This document shows positions 9,067-16,070 of a stretch of 64,000 bases of DNA, piece by piece. This DNA comes from Pseudonocardia lacus (GTDB taxonomy: Bacteria; Actinomycetota; Actinomycetes; Mycobacteriales; Pseudonocardiaceae). The stretch's first letter is position 1; the number at the start of each line of letters is the position of its first letter. The stretch covers positions 1-64,000 of the forward strand of contig NZ_JAHDTH010000015.1 of assembly GCF_018531445.1 (NCBI RefSeq). The letters run 5' to 3'. Below the pieces are notes generated by a model, which worked only from the letters and a program-made list of their open reading frames with translations, searched no databases and was not told the origin of the DNA. A program made the position numbers and the translations under genes.

Positions 9067-9788
9067 CTCTCCGCCCAGCGCGACAGGACGTCCTGGGCGT
9101 CGCCGACGACGCGGGCGTGGAACGCCGGGTCGAGCTCGCCGTCGGGGTGCAGGTCGATGTTGACGCAGAGCGCGCCCGCCTTGCGCGCGGCCGGGGCCAG
9201 CCAGGCCGCCGGGGCGACCCGCCCGGAGGTGCCGACCGCCAGGAACAGGTCGCAGTTGGCGGCCAGCGCGTGCGCGGCCGTCAGGTTGCCCGTGTCCAGG
9301 TTCTCCCCGAACAGCACGACCGCCGGCCGGGCCGAGCACCCGCACATCGGGCAGGCGGGCGGGTCGAACTCGCGGGCCTGCGCGGCGGGACCCCGCCAGC
9401 CGCAGAACGGGTCGAGGCAGCTCGCCCGCCCCGCGGAACCGTGCAACTCGACGACGCCCGGCGAGCCGGCCGCCTGGTGCAGCCCGTCGATGTTCTGGGT
9501 GATCACCGCGGCGCCCGCGGCAGCCAGCGCGCGGTGCGCCGGCGTCGGCCCGGCGCGCTCGGCGGTCTCGCGCATGCCGCCCCACACCGCCCACAGGGCG
9601 TCGACGTTGTCGGGCAGCAGGTCCGCGTGCATCGCCCGCTCCACCTCGGGCGCGATCGTCCACAGCCCGTCCGGGCCGCGGAACGTGCCCAACCCCGCCG
9701 CCACGCTGATGCCCGCCCCGGTCAGTGCGCACACCCGCAGGTACTGCCCGCGCGGCGCGACCTCCGCCAGATCCTCCACGTCACCCAT
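9063..9788 (-). CDS. Sir2-family NAD-dependent protein deacylase
   Basis: The 241-residue sirtuin has the NAD-binding GAGISVAAGLGTFRGPDGLW motif, the catalytic TQNIDGLH and HGS segments, and four zinc-binding Cys (CLDPFC and CPMCG). It ends with the typical VGTSGRVAPAAWLAP loop and VNID motif. The family removes acyl groups from lysine using NAD. The usual GIPTFRG is GLGTFRG here, an unusual Pro replacement. The ATG at 9788 has a GGGGG run directly upstream, and a GTG start at 9791 is possible. The stop overlaps the tetR stop in a tail-to-tail arrangement. Confidence 0.92.
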   Translation of the reverse strand: MGDVEDLAEVAPRGQYLRVCALTGAGISVAAGLGTFRGPDGLWTIAPEVERAMHADLLPDNVDALWAVWGGMRETAERAGPTPAHRALAAAGAAVITQNIDGLHQAAGSPGVVELHGSAGRASCLDPFCGWRGPAAQAREFDPPACPMCGCSARPAVVLFGENLDTGNLTAAHALAANCDLFLAVGTSGRVAPAAWLAPAARKAGALCVNIDLHPDGELDPAFHARVVGDAQDVLSRWAES

Positions 9789-9810
9789 CACCCCCGATTC
9801 TCCCCCTCAT

Positions 9811-9875
9811 CCGTTGAGAACGAACGTGCTGCGCGTTGTGACCGCTCACATCCACGACAACCTCGTTCTCGACGG
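9811..9875. repeat. 65-bp palindromic element, copy A (degenerate)
   Basis: The outer arms CCGTTGAGAACGA (9811-9823) and TCGTTCTCGACGG (9863-9875) pair with one mismatch. The interior pairs poorly, apart from GTTGT/ACAAC. Length and outer arms match copies B, C and D. It sits between a sirtuin start and a tetR 3' end. Confidence 0.8.
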
Positions 9876-9882
9876 GGGCGGG

Positions 9883-10533
9883 TCACGGCCCGAGGCGCAC
9901 GCCGGCCCGCGCCGCCCCGGCCAGCACCGCCGCGACGCCCTGCGCGACCTGCGCGACGAGCGCCTCCGTCGACCCGGCGAACCCCTTCGCCCGCCCGTCG
10001 AGCGGGCCGTCGACCCACAGCGACGCCAGCCCGTGCGCGAGCGCCCACAGCGCCGTGACCAACGGGCCCGGGTCGCCCGCCGGCACATCGCCCGCGCGCT
10101 GGCAGTCGGCGACGGTGTCGCAGAGGACCTGGAAGGAGCGGTCGGCCGCCTCCTTCGCCGCCTCGTCCTTGTCCGGGTGGGCCAGCTCGGGGCGGAACAT
10201 GAGGTGGAAGTAGGCGGGCTGCTCGTGGGCGAACCGCACGTAGGTCTCGGTCAACGCGGTCAACGCCGCGGATGGCGACGGCGCCGCGGCCCGGGCGTCG
10301 ACGAGCCGTTCCTCCAGCATCGCGAAGCCCTCCCCCGCGATGGCCGTCAGCAGGGCGGCGCGGTCGGGGAAGTGGTGGTAGGGCGCGCCCGGGCTGACGC
10401 CGGCCTCGCGGGCGACCCGCCGCAGGCTGACCGCCCCGATCCCCTCGGCCCGGATCAGCTCCAGGCACGCGCGCACCAGGGTCTCCCGCAACGACCCGTG
10501 GTGGTAGCTGGCGCGCGGTCGGTTGGCGGACAC
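9883..10533 (-). CDS. TetR/AcrR-family regulator
   Basis: A 216-residue repressor. The N-terminal HTH (about residues 10-55) contains YHHGSLRETLVRACLELI and VAREAGVSPGAPYHHFPDRAALL, the AcrR/TetR_N form common in actinobacteria. The C-terminal domain with FHLMFRPELAHPDKD resembles the TetR_C WHG type. GTG at 10533 is chosen because homology starts directly after it; the upstream frame is antisense to the neighbouring reductase. It is divergent from that SDR gene, 79 bp away, and probably controls it. Confidence 0.92.
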   Translation of the reverse strand: MSANRPRASYHHGSLRETLVRACLELIRAEGIGAVSLRRVAREAGVSPGAPYHHFPDRAALLTAIAGEGFAMLEERLVDARAAAPSPSAALTALTETYVRFAHEQPAYFHLMFRPELAHPDKDEAAKEAADRSFQVLCDTVADCQRAGDVPAGDPGPLVTALWALAHGLASLWVDGPLDGRAKGFAGSTEALVAQVAQGVAAVLAGAARAGVRLGP

Positions 10534-10550
10534 CCCGAGAGCGTAGGGGC

Positions 10551-10579
10551 TTGACAGGTCTATGCGGCGCTTAGATTCT
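10551..10579 (+). promoter_or_regulatory. Sigma-A type promoter of the SDR gene
   Basis: A perfect -35 box TTGACA lies at 10551-10556. A weak -10 (GATTCT) lies 17 bp later at 10574-10579, about 34 bp before the ATG. The first CGCTTAGA repeat overlaps the -10, which would allow repression. Confidence 0.6.
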
Positions 10580-10593
10580 GAACACCGCTTAGA
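10568..10593. promoter_or_regulatory. Direct CGCTTAGA repeats, candidate TetR site
   Basis: CGCTTAGA is present at 10568-10575 and 10586-10593, in the same orientation 18 bp apart. They span the predicted -10 and transcription start of the reductase gene, opposite a divergent tetR. The identity of the binding protein is inferred. Confidence 0.45.
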
Positions 10594-10612
10594 CGACTCC
10601 CTGGAGGCACCC

Positions 10613-11626
10613 ATGTCCGAGCTCGTCCTGGTCACCGGAGCCACCGGCTTCATCGCCGGGCACTGCATCGCCGAACTGCTCACGCACGGGTACGCCGTGC
10701 GCGGCACCGTCCGGCGCCTCGGCTCCGCCAAGACCGACCACCTGCGCCGCCTCGGCGGCCCGCTGGAGTTCGTCGAGGCCCGCCTGGACAGCGACGGCGG
10801 CTGGGCCGAGGCCGTGGCCGGCTGCTCAGCGGTGCTGCACGTCGCCTCTCCCTTCCCGCCCGAGGCGCCGAAGCACGAGGACGACCTCATCCGCCCCGCC
10901 GTCGACGGCACCCTGCGCGTCCTGCGCGCCGCCGCCGCGAGCGGCACGGTCCGCCGCGTCGTCCTGACCTCGTCGGTCGCCGCCGTCACCGCCGGCAACC
11001 CCCACGACGCCGCCCACCCCCTCACCGAGGCCGACTGGTCGAAGCCGGAGCAGGCCACCCCGTACGCGAAGAGCAAGACCCTCGCCGAGCGGGCCGCCTG
11101 GGAGTTCGTCGAGGAGGACGGCCGCATCGAGCTCGCCGCCATCAACCCCGGCCTCGTCCTCGGCCCCCTCCAGCACCCCGACCCCCGCTCGTCCCTGGAG
11201 ACGATCCAGCGCCTCCTCGACGGCGGCATGCCCGCCGTCCCGATGCTCGGCTTCGCCCCCGTCGACGTCCGCGACCTCGCCACCGCCCACCGGCTCGCAC
11301 TGGAGAGCCCCAAGGCCCCCGGCAACCGCTACATCTGCGCCGGCCCCCACACCTGGCTCCCCGACATGGCCCGCACCCTCGCCGCCGCCCTCAACCCCGA
11401 CGGACACCGCGTCCCCACCCGCCGACTCCCGTACTGGGCGTTCTGGCTCGCCGCCCGCTTCGACCCCACCCTCCGCATGGCCCTGGCCTTCGTCGGGCGC
11501 GAGGATCACGTCTCGTCGGCCAAGGCCGTCGACGACCTGGGCTGGACGATGCGCCCGACCGCGGAGACCGTGGTGGACACGGGGCGGAGCCTGGTGGAGC
11601 ACGGGCTGGCCAAGGGGCGCCGGTAG
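10613..11626 (+). CDS. NAD(P)-dependent SDR, dihydroflavonol-4-reductase-like
   Basis: This 337-residue extended short-chain dehydrogenase begins with the Rossmann motif VTGATGFIAGHCIAELL. Catalytic residues are visible as Ser in LTSSVAAV and YAKSK (Tyr and Lys). NPGLVLGP is the usual substrate-side loop of the DFR/cinnamoyl-CoA-reductase group. The substrate is unknown; bacterial members reduce ketones or aldehydes. ATG at 10613 has GGAGG five bases upstream; the longer frame starts before the promoter and is rejected. Divergence from a TetR suggests inducible expression. Confidence 0.92.
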   Translation: MSELVLVTGATGFIAGHCIAELLTHGYAVRGTVRRLGSAKTDHLRRLGGPLEFVEARLDSDGGWAEAVAGCSAVLHVASPFPPEAPKHEDDLIRPAVDGTLRVLRAAAASGTVRRVVLTSSVAAVTAGNPHDAAHPLTEADWSKPEQATPYAKSKTLAERAAWEFVEEDGRIELAAINPGLVLGPLQHPDPRSSLETIQRLLDGGMPAVPMLGFAPVDVRDLATAHRLALESPKAPGNRYICAGPHTWLPDMARTLAAALNPDGHRVPTRRLPYWAFWLAARFDPTLRMALAFVGREDHVSSAKAVDDLGWTMRPTAETVVDTGRSLVEHGLAKGRR

Positions 11627-11647
11627 CGGCGGCTACGATGCCCGTGC

Positions 11648-11720
11648 GCCCTCGTAGCTCAGGGGATAGAGCATCGGTTTCCTAAACCGTGTGTCGCAGG
11701 TTCGAATCCTGCCGGGGGCA
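11648..11720 (+). tRNA. tRNA-Arg (anticodon CCT)
   Basis: A 73-nt cloverleaf: acceptor GCCCTCG pairs with CGGGGGC, D-arm GCTC-AGGGGATA-GAGC, anticodon loop TTCCTAA with CCT, T-arm CGCAGGTTCGAATCCTGCC and discriminator A. CCA is not encoded. The anticodon stem has one T-T mismatch at its outermost pair. A gene-relic zone follows, consistent with a tRNA integration hotspot. Confidence 0.97.
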
Positions 11721-11804
11721 CCCTTCACCACCAGCGACGACGGCTCCCGCAAGATCCAGCCGCGAAGATCGATGGCCCTCGGGTGGCCCCTGTGTCTCGG
11801 GTGG

Positions 11805-12083
11805 GGCCATGAAGCCGGTCGCTGAGAAGGTTTGTGCCACCGGACCGCCGAGCGGTTCACGGACCACCTGGGCGACATCGGCGAGCGCGGCGACGAACGG
11901 CGCGGCGGTCGTGTCGTCCTCGCCGACGACGACGGCGAGGACCCGGTCCCGGCCGCCGGGGTGTGCTGCGGCCCGCTCGGTGAACGGGGTCAACTGCTCC
12001 CGGCACGGCGCGCAGTCCGTGGAGAGCACCGCCAATAGCGTGCCCGCGGGCAGGGACGTGGTCGACACCGCCCCGACCAGCGC
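11805..12083 (-). pseudogene. Relic of a thioredoxin-like (TlpA/MauD-type) gene
   Basis: An interior thioredoxin-fold fragment of about 90 residues is readable: VSTTSLPAGTLLAVLSTDC, the redox motif CAPC, then EQLTPFTERAAAHPGG, RVLAVVVG and FVAALADVAQVV. It has neither its own N-terminus nor the C-terminal half after GPVAQTFSATGF. Upstream it joins directly, in another frame, to an ABC-exporter fragment. It looks like the product of deletions that removed the ends of two neighbouring genes. Confidence 0.72.
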
Positions 12084-12298
12084 CCCACCGTCCCCGCCCC
12101 GACGACGTCGACGACCACCTTCGTCGACCACGCCACGGCCGCCGGCAGCAGCCCGCCGACCAGCGTGCAGGCCAGCAGGCCCAGGTAGAGCCCGCGGCCG
12201 GCGCGCCAGGACAACCGGGATGCGGCCAGCGCCTCCACCGCCGAGGCCGCGAGCGCACGTCGGCTCGGCGTACCGCCCGGTTGCCCGTGCTCACTCAG
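12084..12298 (-). pseudogene. Relic of an ABC exporter N-terminus
   Basis: About 70 residues resemble the start of a bacteriocin/lanthipeptide-type ABC exporter. RLSWRAGRGLYLGLLACTLV is followed by GGLLPAAVAWSTKVVVDVVG, the first membrane helix and the connecting segment of the transmembrane domain. The frame breaks at about 12084, where the thioredoxin-like fragment begins one frame away. There is no start codon with an SD. Exporter/thioredoxin gene pairs occur in actinobacterial RiPP and secretion loci; this is only a remnant. Confidence 0.65.
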
Positions 12299-12455
12299 GT
12301 CCCCGTCCGGTGAGGGCTCTCGGACAATTCGCCATAGGACGCGCCAATCCGCTCGTGCGGATCCTTCGAGGCTCGCACCGCGCTTTTCCACCGGAGTCGA
12401 TACGTCCGGCAGGCGGACCGCACCTCGATCGATTGCGCTGTCGACCTCAGCCCCC

Positions 12456-12623
12456 TCAGAAGTCTCGGTTGTCGACCCCCGTGGTGATCCGGACCGAATC
12501 GTTGCCGTCGCCGGCGAGCGTGGTCGTCGCCGGCGAGCCGATGACCGCACCTGACGCCACGACGATTCCGGCGACGACGGCACAGGCCGCGAGGGCGACG
12601 GCGGTTCGGATTCTGAGCAGCAC
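12456..12623 (-). CDS. Small putative exported peptide
   Basis: A 55-residue ORF with a good initiation region: GGGAGG lies eight bases before GTG at 12623. Residues 3-25 form an N-terminal basic-hydrophobic segment (LLRIRTAVALAACAVVAGIV) that could be a signal peptide or membrane anchor. The rest is short and polar, ending in GDGNDSVRITTGVDNRDF. No family is recognised. It is oriented towards the exporter relic, so it could once have been the exported partner of that locus. Confidence 0.5.
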   Translation of the reverse strand: MLLRIRTAVALAACAVVAGIVVASGAVIGSPATTTLAGDGNDSVRITTGVDNRDF

Positions 12624-12794
12624 GATGACGTCCTCCCGTTCCGCGCCCGGGAATGGCGCGTGTGGGTGCGAGTCAAGCAACGCCCGCTTCCACCCCGCTG
12701 CCGCCGCGATGCCGCACGACGCACCCCGGCCTCACCGACCGACCGCGGATGGGAGCATCGTCGGGACCGGTCCCGACCGATCGGAGGCGATGGG

Positions 12795-13280
12795 ATGGCC
12801 GCAGGGCTGTGGACCTCCGTCCTGTCGCTCGTCGGGGTCCTCGTGGGCGGCGGGCTGACGGCGTTCACCCAGCGCGCGACGCAGCGCGCGGCCGAGCGGT
12901 CGGAACTGCGGCGCCAGCGGCTGGCCACCGCGGAGGCGCGGCGGGCCGAGCTGATCCAGGCCATCAAGGAGTTCACCGTCCACGCGCAGGAGGCCGAGCG
13001 GGCTGCCTACAGCCGTCCCGATCCGTGGGGCGACGACGAGGGCGGCTGGATGACCGAGACGCAGGCCGTCATGGCCAAGCTGTGGGCGGCGGACCGGACC
13101 CTGGCCCTGCTCAGCGATCCCGTCCTGCACGCGCCACTGCACGACTACGGACGCGCCCTCAACCAAGCGGTGTGGCGGGACACCTCCGATCAGGAGGTGA
13201 ACGCGCACCTGGAGCCGCACAAGACGGCCTTCATGGTCGCGGCCCGGGCCAGCCTCGCCGCCCAGCAGCCGGCCGACTAG
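12795..13280 (+). CDS. Hypothetical protein with N-terminal membrane helix and coiled coil
   Basis: The 161-residue protein starts with a hydrophobic segment (residues 5-22, LWTSVLSLVGVLVGGGLTAF), followed by a highly charged helix rich in Ala, Arg, Glu and Gln (about residues 25-65) that should form a coiled coil. The C-terminal part is helical without a known domain. Such anchor-plus-coiled-coil proteins are common in Streptomyces and relatives, with no known function. ATG at 12795 is supported by CGGAGG seven bases upstream. It converges on the SGNH hydrolase gene, overlapping its stop by two bases. Confidence 0.75.
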   Translation: MAAGLWTSVLSLVGVLVGGGLTAFTQRATQRAAERSELRRQRLATAEARRAELIQAIKEFTVHAQEAERAAYSRPDPWGDDEGGWMTETQAVMAKLWAADRTLALLSDPVLHAPLHDYGRALNQAVWRDTSDQEVNAHLEPHKTAFMVAARASLAAQQPAD

Positions 13281-13951
13281 GCCTGGTCGGCCAGGAGGGC
13301 GCCGAGCGTCTGGACCACCAGGCTGGCGAGGACCGCTTGCCCCGTCGTGGCGAAGTGGATCCGGTCCTCGCTGAGCAGGTTCGGGCGGTCGTTCAGCGGG
13401 TGGTCCCAGGAGTCGACGACGGCCGCGCCGTGCTCGGCGGCCAGCGCGCGCGTGATGCCGTTGAGGCGGTCCACGCGGGCGCTGAAGTCGGGGAAGGCGG
13501 GGACGACGAAGGCGCGGCCGAGGGTGAACACGGTCAGCCGGGCGCCGGTTCCCTTCGCCCACGCGTACATGGCGCGGAGGTCGTCCTCGATCCGGCTCCA
13601 GTCGGGCTTGCGGCGCATGATGTCGTTGGCACCGCTGTTGAGGTGCAGGAGGTCCGGGCCGAAGGCCTCGATCCGGGCCGCCTGCTCGGCGAGCGCCTGC
13701 GCGGTCGTCGCGCCGACCCTCGCGGTGGTGAGGTGGGCGAGGTCGGGGGCGACCCGCCGCAGGATCCGCTCCACCCGCGCGGCCCACCCCAGGTCGTCGT
13801 AGCCCGGGGTCGGGTCCCCGACGCCGAGCGACAGGCTGTCGCCGAAGACGCCGAACCGCCGCCACGGGGCGCCCGCGAGGATCCGTGCGCCCGCGTCCGG
13901 GGTGAGGACGTCGGGGTCCGTCGCTTCGGTCAGCGGCCGGGACGCGGTCAT
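13277..13951 (-). CDS. SGNH/GDSL hydrolase
   Basis: A 224-residue esterase/lipase-like enzyme. Block I is FGDSLSLGVG (catalytic Ser), block III is NSGANDIMRR with the oxyanion Asn, and block V is DRIHFATTG with the Asp-His pair. Gly of block II falls in the TTARVGATT stretch. There is no signal peptide, so the enzyme is probably cytoplasmic. The ATG overlaps the transporter stop (ATGA), so the two genes form one operon under the HxlR-linked promoter. The substrate is unknown. Confidence 0.9.
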   Translation of the reverse strand: MTASRPLTEATDPDVLTPDAGARILAGAPWRRFGVFGDSLSLGVGDPTPGYDDLGWAARVERILRRVAPDLAHLTTARVGATTAQALAEQAARIEAFGPDLLHLNSGANDIMRRKPDWSRIEDDLRAMYAWAKGTGARLTVFTLGRAFVVPAFPDFSARVDRLNGITRALAAEHGAAVVDSWDHPLNDRPNLLSEDRIHFATTGQAVLASLVVQTLGALLADQA

Positions 13952-15351
13952 CGCCGGGTCACCCGGCTTCCGTGCTGCCGGATGAAGAGCGCGGCCACCG
14001 CACTGATGAGCACCAGGGCGGTGACGTAGAGCCAGCCTTCGCGGAAGGCGCCGTCGACGTGCAGGTTCGCGCGGCTGCCGAGGATCGCCACGAGGCCGGC
14101 GACGCCGAGCGCGTAGCCCGCCTGGCGGGCGGTGTTGACCACCGCGCTCCCGGTGGCGGCGTCCGCCGGGGCGAGGTCGGCGGTCGCGGCGCCGATGAGG
14201 GTGGGCATGCAGATCCCGATGCCGACGCCGATGACGATCCAGCCGGGGAGCACGTCGGTGGCCCACTGCGCTCCACCGCTGGTGGCCAGCAGCAGCGAGC
14301 CGAGCCCGAAGACCGCGAGCCCGACGGAGACCACGTACCGGGGCGGCGCGGTCGCGGCCCAGCGCTGGGTCAACGCCGCGAAGAGCGGCACGGCCAACGG
14401 GCCGGGGAGCATCGCGAGTCCCGCTTGGAGCGGGCTGTAGCCGGCCGCCGCCCCCAGCCACAGCGACACGCCCAGGAAGACAGCGCTGAACGCGCTGGTG
14501 AACAGCAGGATCGTCAGGTTCGCGACGCTGAAGCTGGGCACCCGGAACAACCGGCGCGGCAGCACCGGTTCCGGGTGCCTCCGGACCCGGTGGACCAGCA
14601 GCGCCGCGGCGAGCAGCACGAGCGCACCGGTCAGCAGCATCGGACCCGACGTCCACCCCCACTCGTCGGCCATCACCAGGCCCAGCGAGCCGGCCCCGAC
14701 GGCGACCGCGATCGCGGCCGCGCCCACCGGGTCGGGGACGCGGGCCCGCGACGACGGCGCGCTCCTGGGGATCAGGCGGGCGGCCAGCACGAGCGCGACC
14801 AGGCCGATCGGCAGGTTGATCAGGAACGCCCACCGCCACGAGAACTCGGCCAGCAGGCCCCCGACGACCGGTCCGAGCGCGCCGGCGAACGAGGAGGTGA
14901 CGGCCCAGGTCTTCACCGCGCCGGCGCGTCGCGCCTGCGGCAGCACGCTGAGGATCAGCCCGAGGCTCGCCGGGGTCAGCACCGCCGCGCCGACGGCCTG
15001 GGCGACCCGGAACCCGATCAGGACCCACAGCGACGGCGCGACCGCGCACCCGAGGCTGGCGATCGTGAACAGCCCCAGCCCGACGAGGAAGCCCTGCTTG
15101 CGCCCGTACCGGTCGGAGAGGCTGCCCGCCGGGATGAGGAACGCGGCGTAGACGACGGTGTAGCCGTTGAGGACCCAGCTGAGCTCGGCCAGCGACGACC
15201 CGGGGTAGGTCTCCCCGATCGATCGGAACGCCACGTTCACGATGAACAGGTCCAGCATCGTCATGAACGCGGCCACGCACAGCAGCACCGTCGTCCTGGT
15301 GGCCGCCTCGGTCGCGACCTCCCCGGTCGGGGGCGCCTCCCGGGTGCTCAT
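13948..15351 (-). CDS. DHA2-family MFS multidrug efflux transporter
   Basis: The 467-residue protein shows about 14 membrane segments. Motif D1-like FMTMLDLFIVNVAF, motif A GSLSDRYGRKQGFLVG, and the antiporter motif C (GALGPVVGGLLAEF) are characteristic of drug:H+ antiporters of the DHA2 (EmrB/QacA) family. ATG at 15351 begins just before the conserved REAPP...TTVLLCVAAF region. It is divergent from an HxlR regulator, with a strong inverted repeat between them. The downstream SGNH hydrolase overlaps by four bases, hinting that the operon handles an esterified compound. Confidence 0.93.
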   Translation of the reverse strand: MSTREAPPTGEVATEAATRTTVLLCVAAFMTMLDLFIVNVAFRSIGETYPGSSLAELSWVLNGYTVVYAAFLIPAGSLSDRYGRKQGFLVGLGLFTIASLGCAVAPSLWVLIGFRVAQAVGAAVLTPASLGLILSVLPQARRAGAVKTWAVTSSFAGALGPVVGGLLAEFSWRWAFLINLPIGLVALVLAARLIPRSAPSSRARVPDPVGAAAIAVAVGAGSLGLVMADEWGWTSGPMLLTGALVLLAAALLVHRVRRHPEPVLPRRLFRVPSFSVANLTILLFTSAFSAVFLGVSLWLGAAAGYSPLQAGLAMLPGPLAVPLFAALTQRWAATAPPRYVVSVGLAVFGLGSLLLATSGGAQWATDVLPGWIVIGVGIGICMPTLIGAATADLAPADAATGSAVVNTARQAGYALGVAGLVAILGSRANLHVDGAFREGWLYVTALVLISAVAALFIRQHGSRVTRR

Positions 15352-15443
15352 CGCCGGTCCCGCGGGCCGGCGCCGGCCCGCCCGAAGTCGTCGAACGTCG
15401 TCCTGGTGGCAGCGGACACCGATCCTCCCGAAGTGAGTCGAGT

Positions 15444-15481
15444 TTTCAAACCGACTCCACCCTGGAGGGGTCGGTTTGAAA
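15444..15481. promoter_or_regulatory. Inverted-repeat operator between hxlR-type and MFS genes
   Basis: TTTCAAACCGAC at 15444-15455 and its perfect inverse GTCGGTTTGAAA at 15470-15481 flank a 14-bp centre. The arms extend three bases further with one mismatch. Each arm is AT-rich compared with the surroundings. The position, 23 bp from the HxlR-type start and about 90 bp from the transporter start, fits a shared operator for the winged-helix dimer. Confidence 0.72.
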
Positions 15482-15503
15482 GCACAACCCACTGTGCGAG
15501 AAT

Positions 15504-15974
15504 GTGACCGTGCCTACAGCGCCACCGGAGGAGACCCCCAGGGACTGCACGATCGCCGACGCCCTCGATGTCGTCGGCGACCGGTGGAGCCTGCTGGTCG
15601 TGCGCGAGCTGTTCTACGCCCAGCAGCGCTTCGTCGAGATCGTGCGCAACACCGGGGCGCCGAGGGACATCGTCGCGGCGCGGCTCAAGAAGCTCGTCGA
15701 GCACGACGTGATCGCCCGCGAGCTGTACAGCGAGCGCCCGCCGCGCTACGCGTACCGGCTGACCGCCGCCGGTCGCGACCTGGCGCCCGTGCTGCTCACC
15801 CTCAAGCGCTGGGGCCACGAGCACGTCAGGGGCGGCGCCGACCCGGTGCGGTTCGACCACACCTGCGGGCACGAGTTCGTGGCCGAGGTGCACTGCACGG
15901 CGTGCGGCGACGCCTTCGCGGCGAGCCAATTGCGGCTCTCCCGGGTCGACGCACCGGCGCCCGGCACCGGGTGA
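15504..15974 (+). CDS. HxlR-family transcriptional regulator
   Basis: A 156-residue winged-helix protein with the HxlR signature: CTIADALDVVGDRWSLLVVR, then FYAQQRFVEIVRNTGAPRDIVAARLKKL and PPRYAYRLTAAGRDL. A C-terminal extension contains HTCGHEFVAEVHCTACG, a probable zinc-binding knuckle frequent in actinobacterial members. GTG at 15504 or 15510 can serve as start. It is divergent from the DHA2 transporter operon and has the inverted repeat at 15444-15481 next to its promoter, so it probably represses that operon. Confidence 0.92.
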   Translation: MTVPTAPPEETPRDCTIADALDVVGDRWSLLVVRELFYAQQRFVEIVRNTGAPRDIVAARLKKLVEHDVIARELYSERPPRYAYRLTAAGRDLAPVLLTLKRWGHEHVRGGADPVRFDHTCGHEFVAEVHCTACGDAFAASQLRLSRVDAPAPGTG

Positions 15975-16009
15975 TGCCGGGCCCTGCCGCGGGAGGCCCG
16001 GAATCAGGC

Positions 16010-16037
16010 TTGCGACAACCTCTCGACTGATTATGCT
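16010..16037 (+). promoter_or_regulatory. Promoter of the Gfo/Idh-epoxide hydrolase operon
   Basis: TTGCGA (16010-16015) and TATGCT (16032-16037) are separated by 16 bp. The expected transcription start, about seven bases after the -10, falls at the ATG of the 8-codon ORF at 16044. Confidence 0.6.
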
Positions 16038-16043
16038 CGCTGC

Positions 16044-16070
16044 ATGAGAAAAATCGCGGTGCGGCGATGA
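16044..16070 (+). CDS. Putative leaderless 8-codon leader ORF (MRKIAVRR)
   Basis: ATG at 16044 coincides with the predicted transcription start, and the ORF ends at TGA 16068-16070. The stop overlaps the next gene's ATG (ATGA at 16067-16070). It could feed ribosomes to the oxidoreductase by termination-reinitiation. It is too short for domain evidence. It might be a decayed duplicate start of the next gene, because MRKIAV is a usual Gfo/Idh N-terminus. Confidence 0.4.
   Translation: MRKIAVRR

Noticed and set aside
11633-11878. ORF antisense to the tRNA encoding APGRIRTCDTRFRKPMLYPLS
   Set aside because: This is the well-known spurious translation of the reverse strand of a tRNA-Arg gene; it is not a protein-coding gene.
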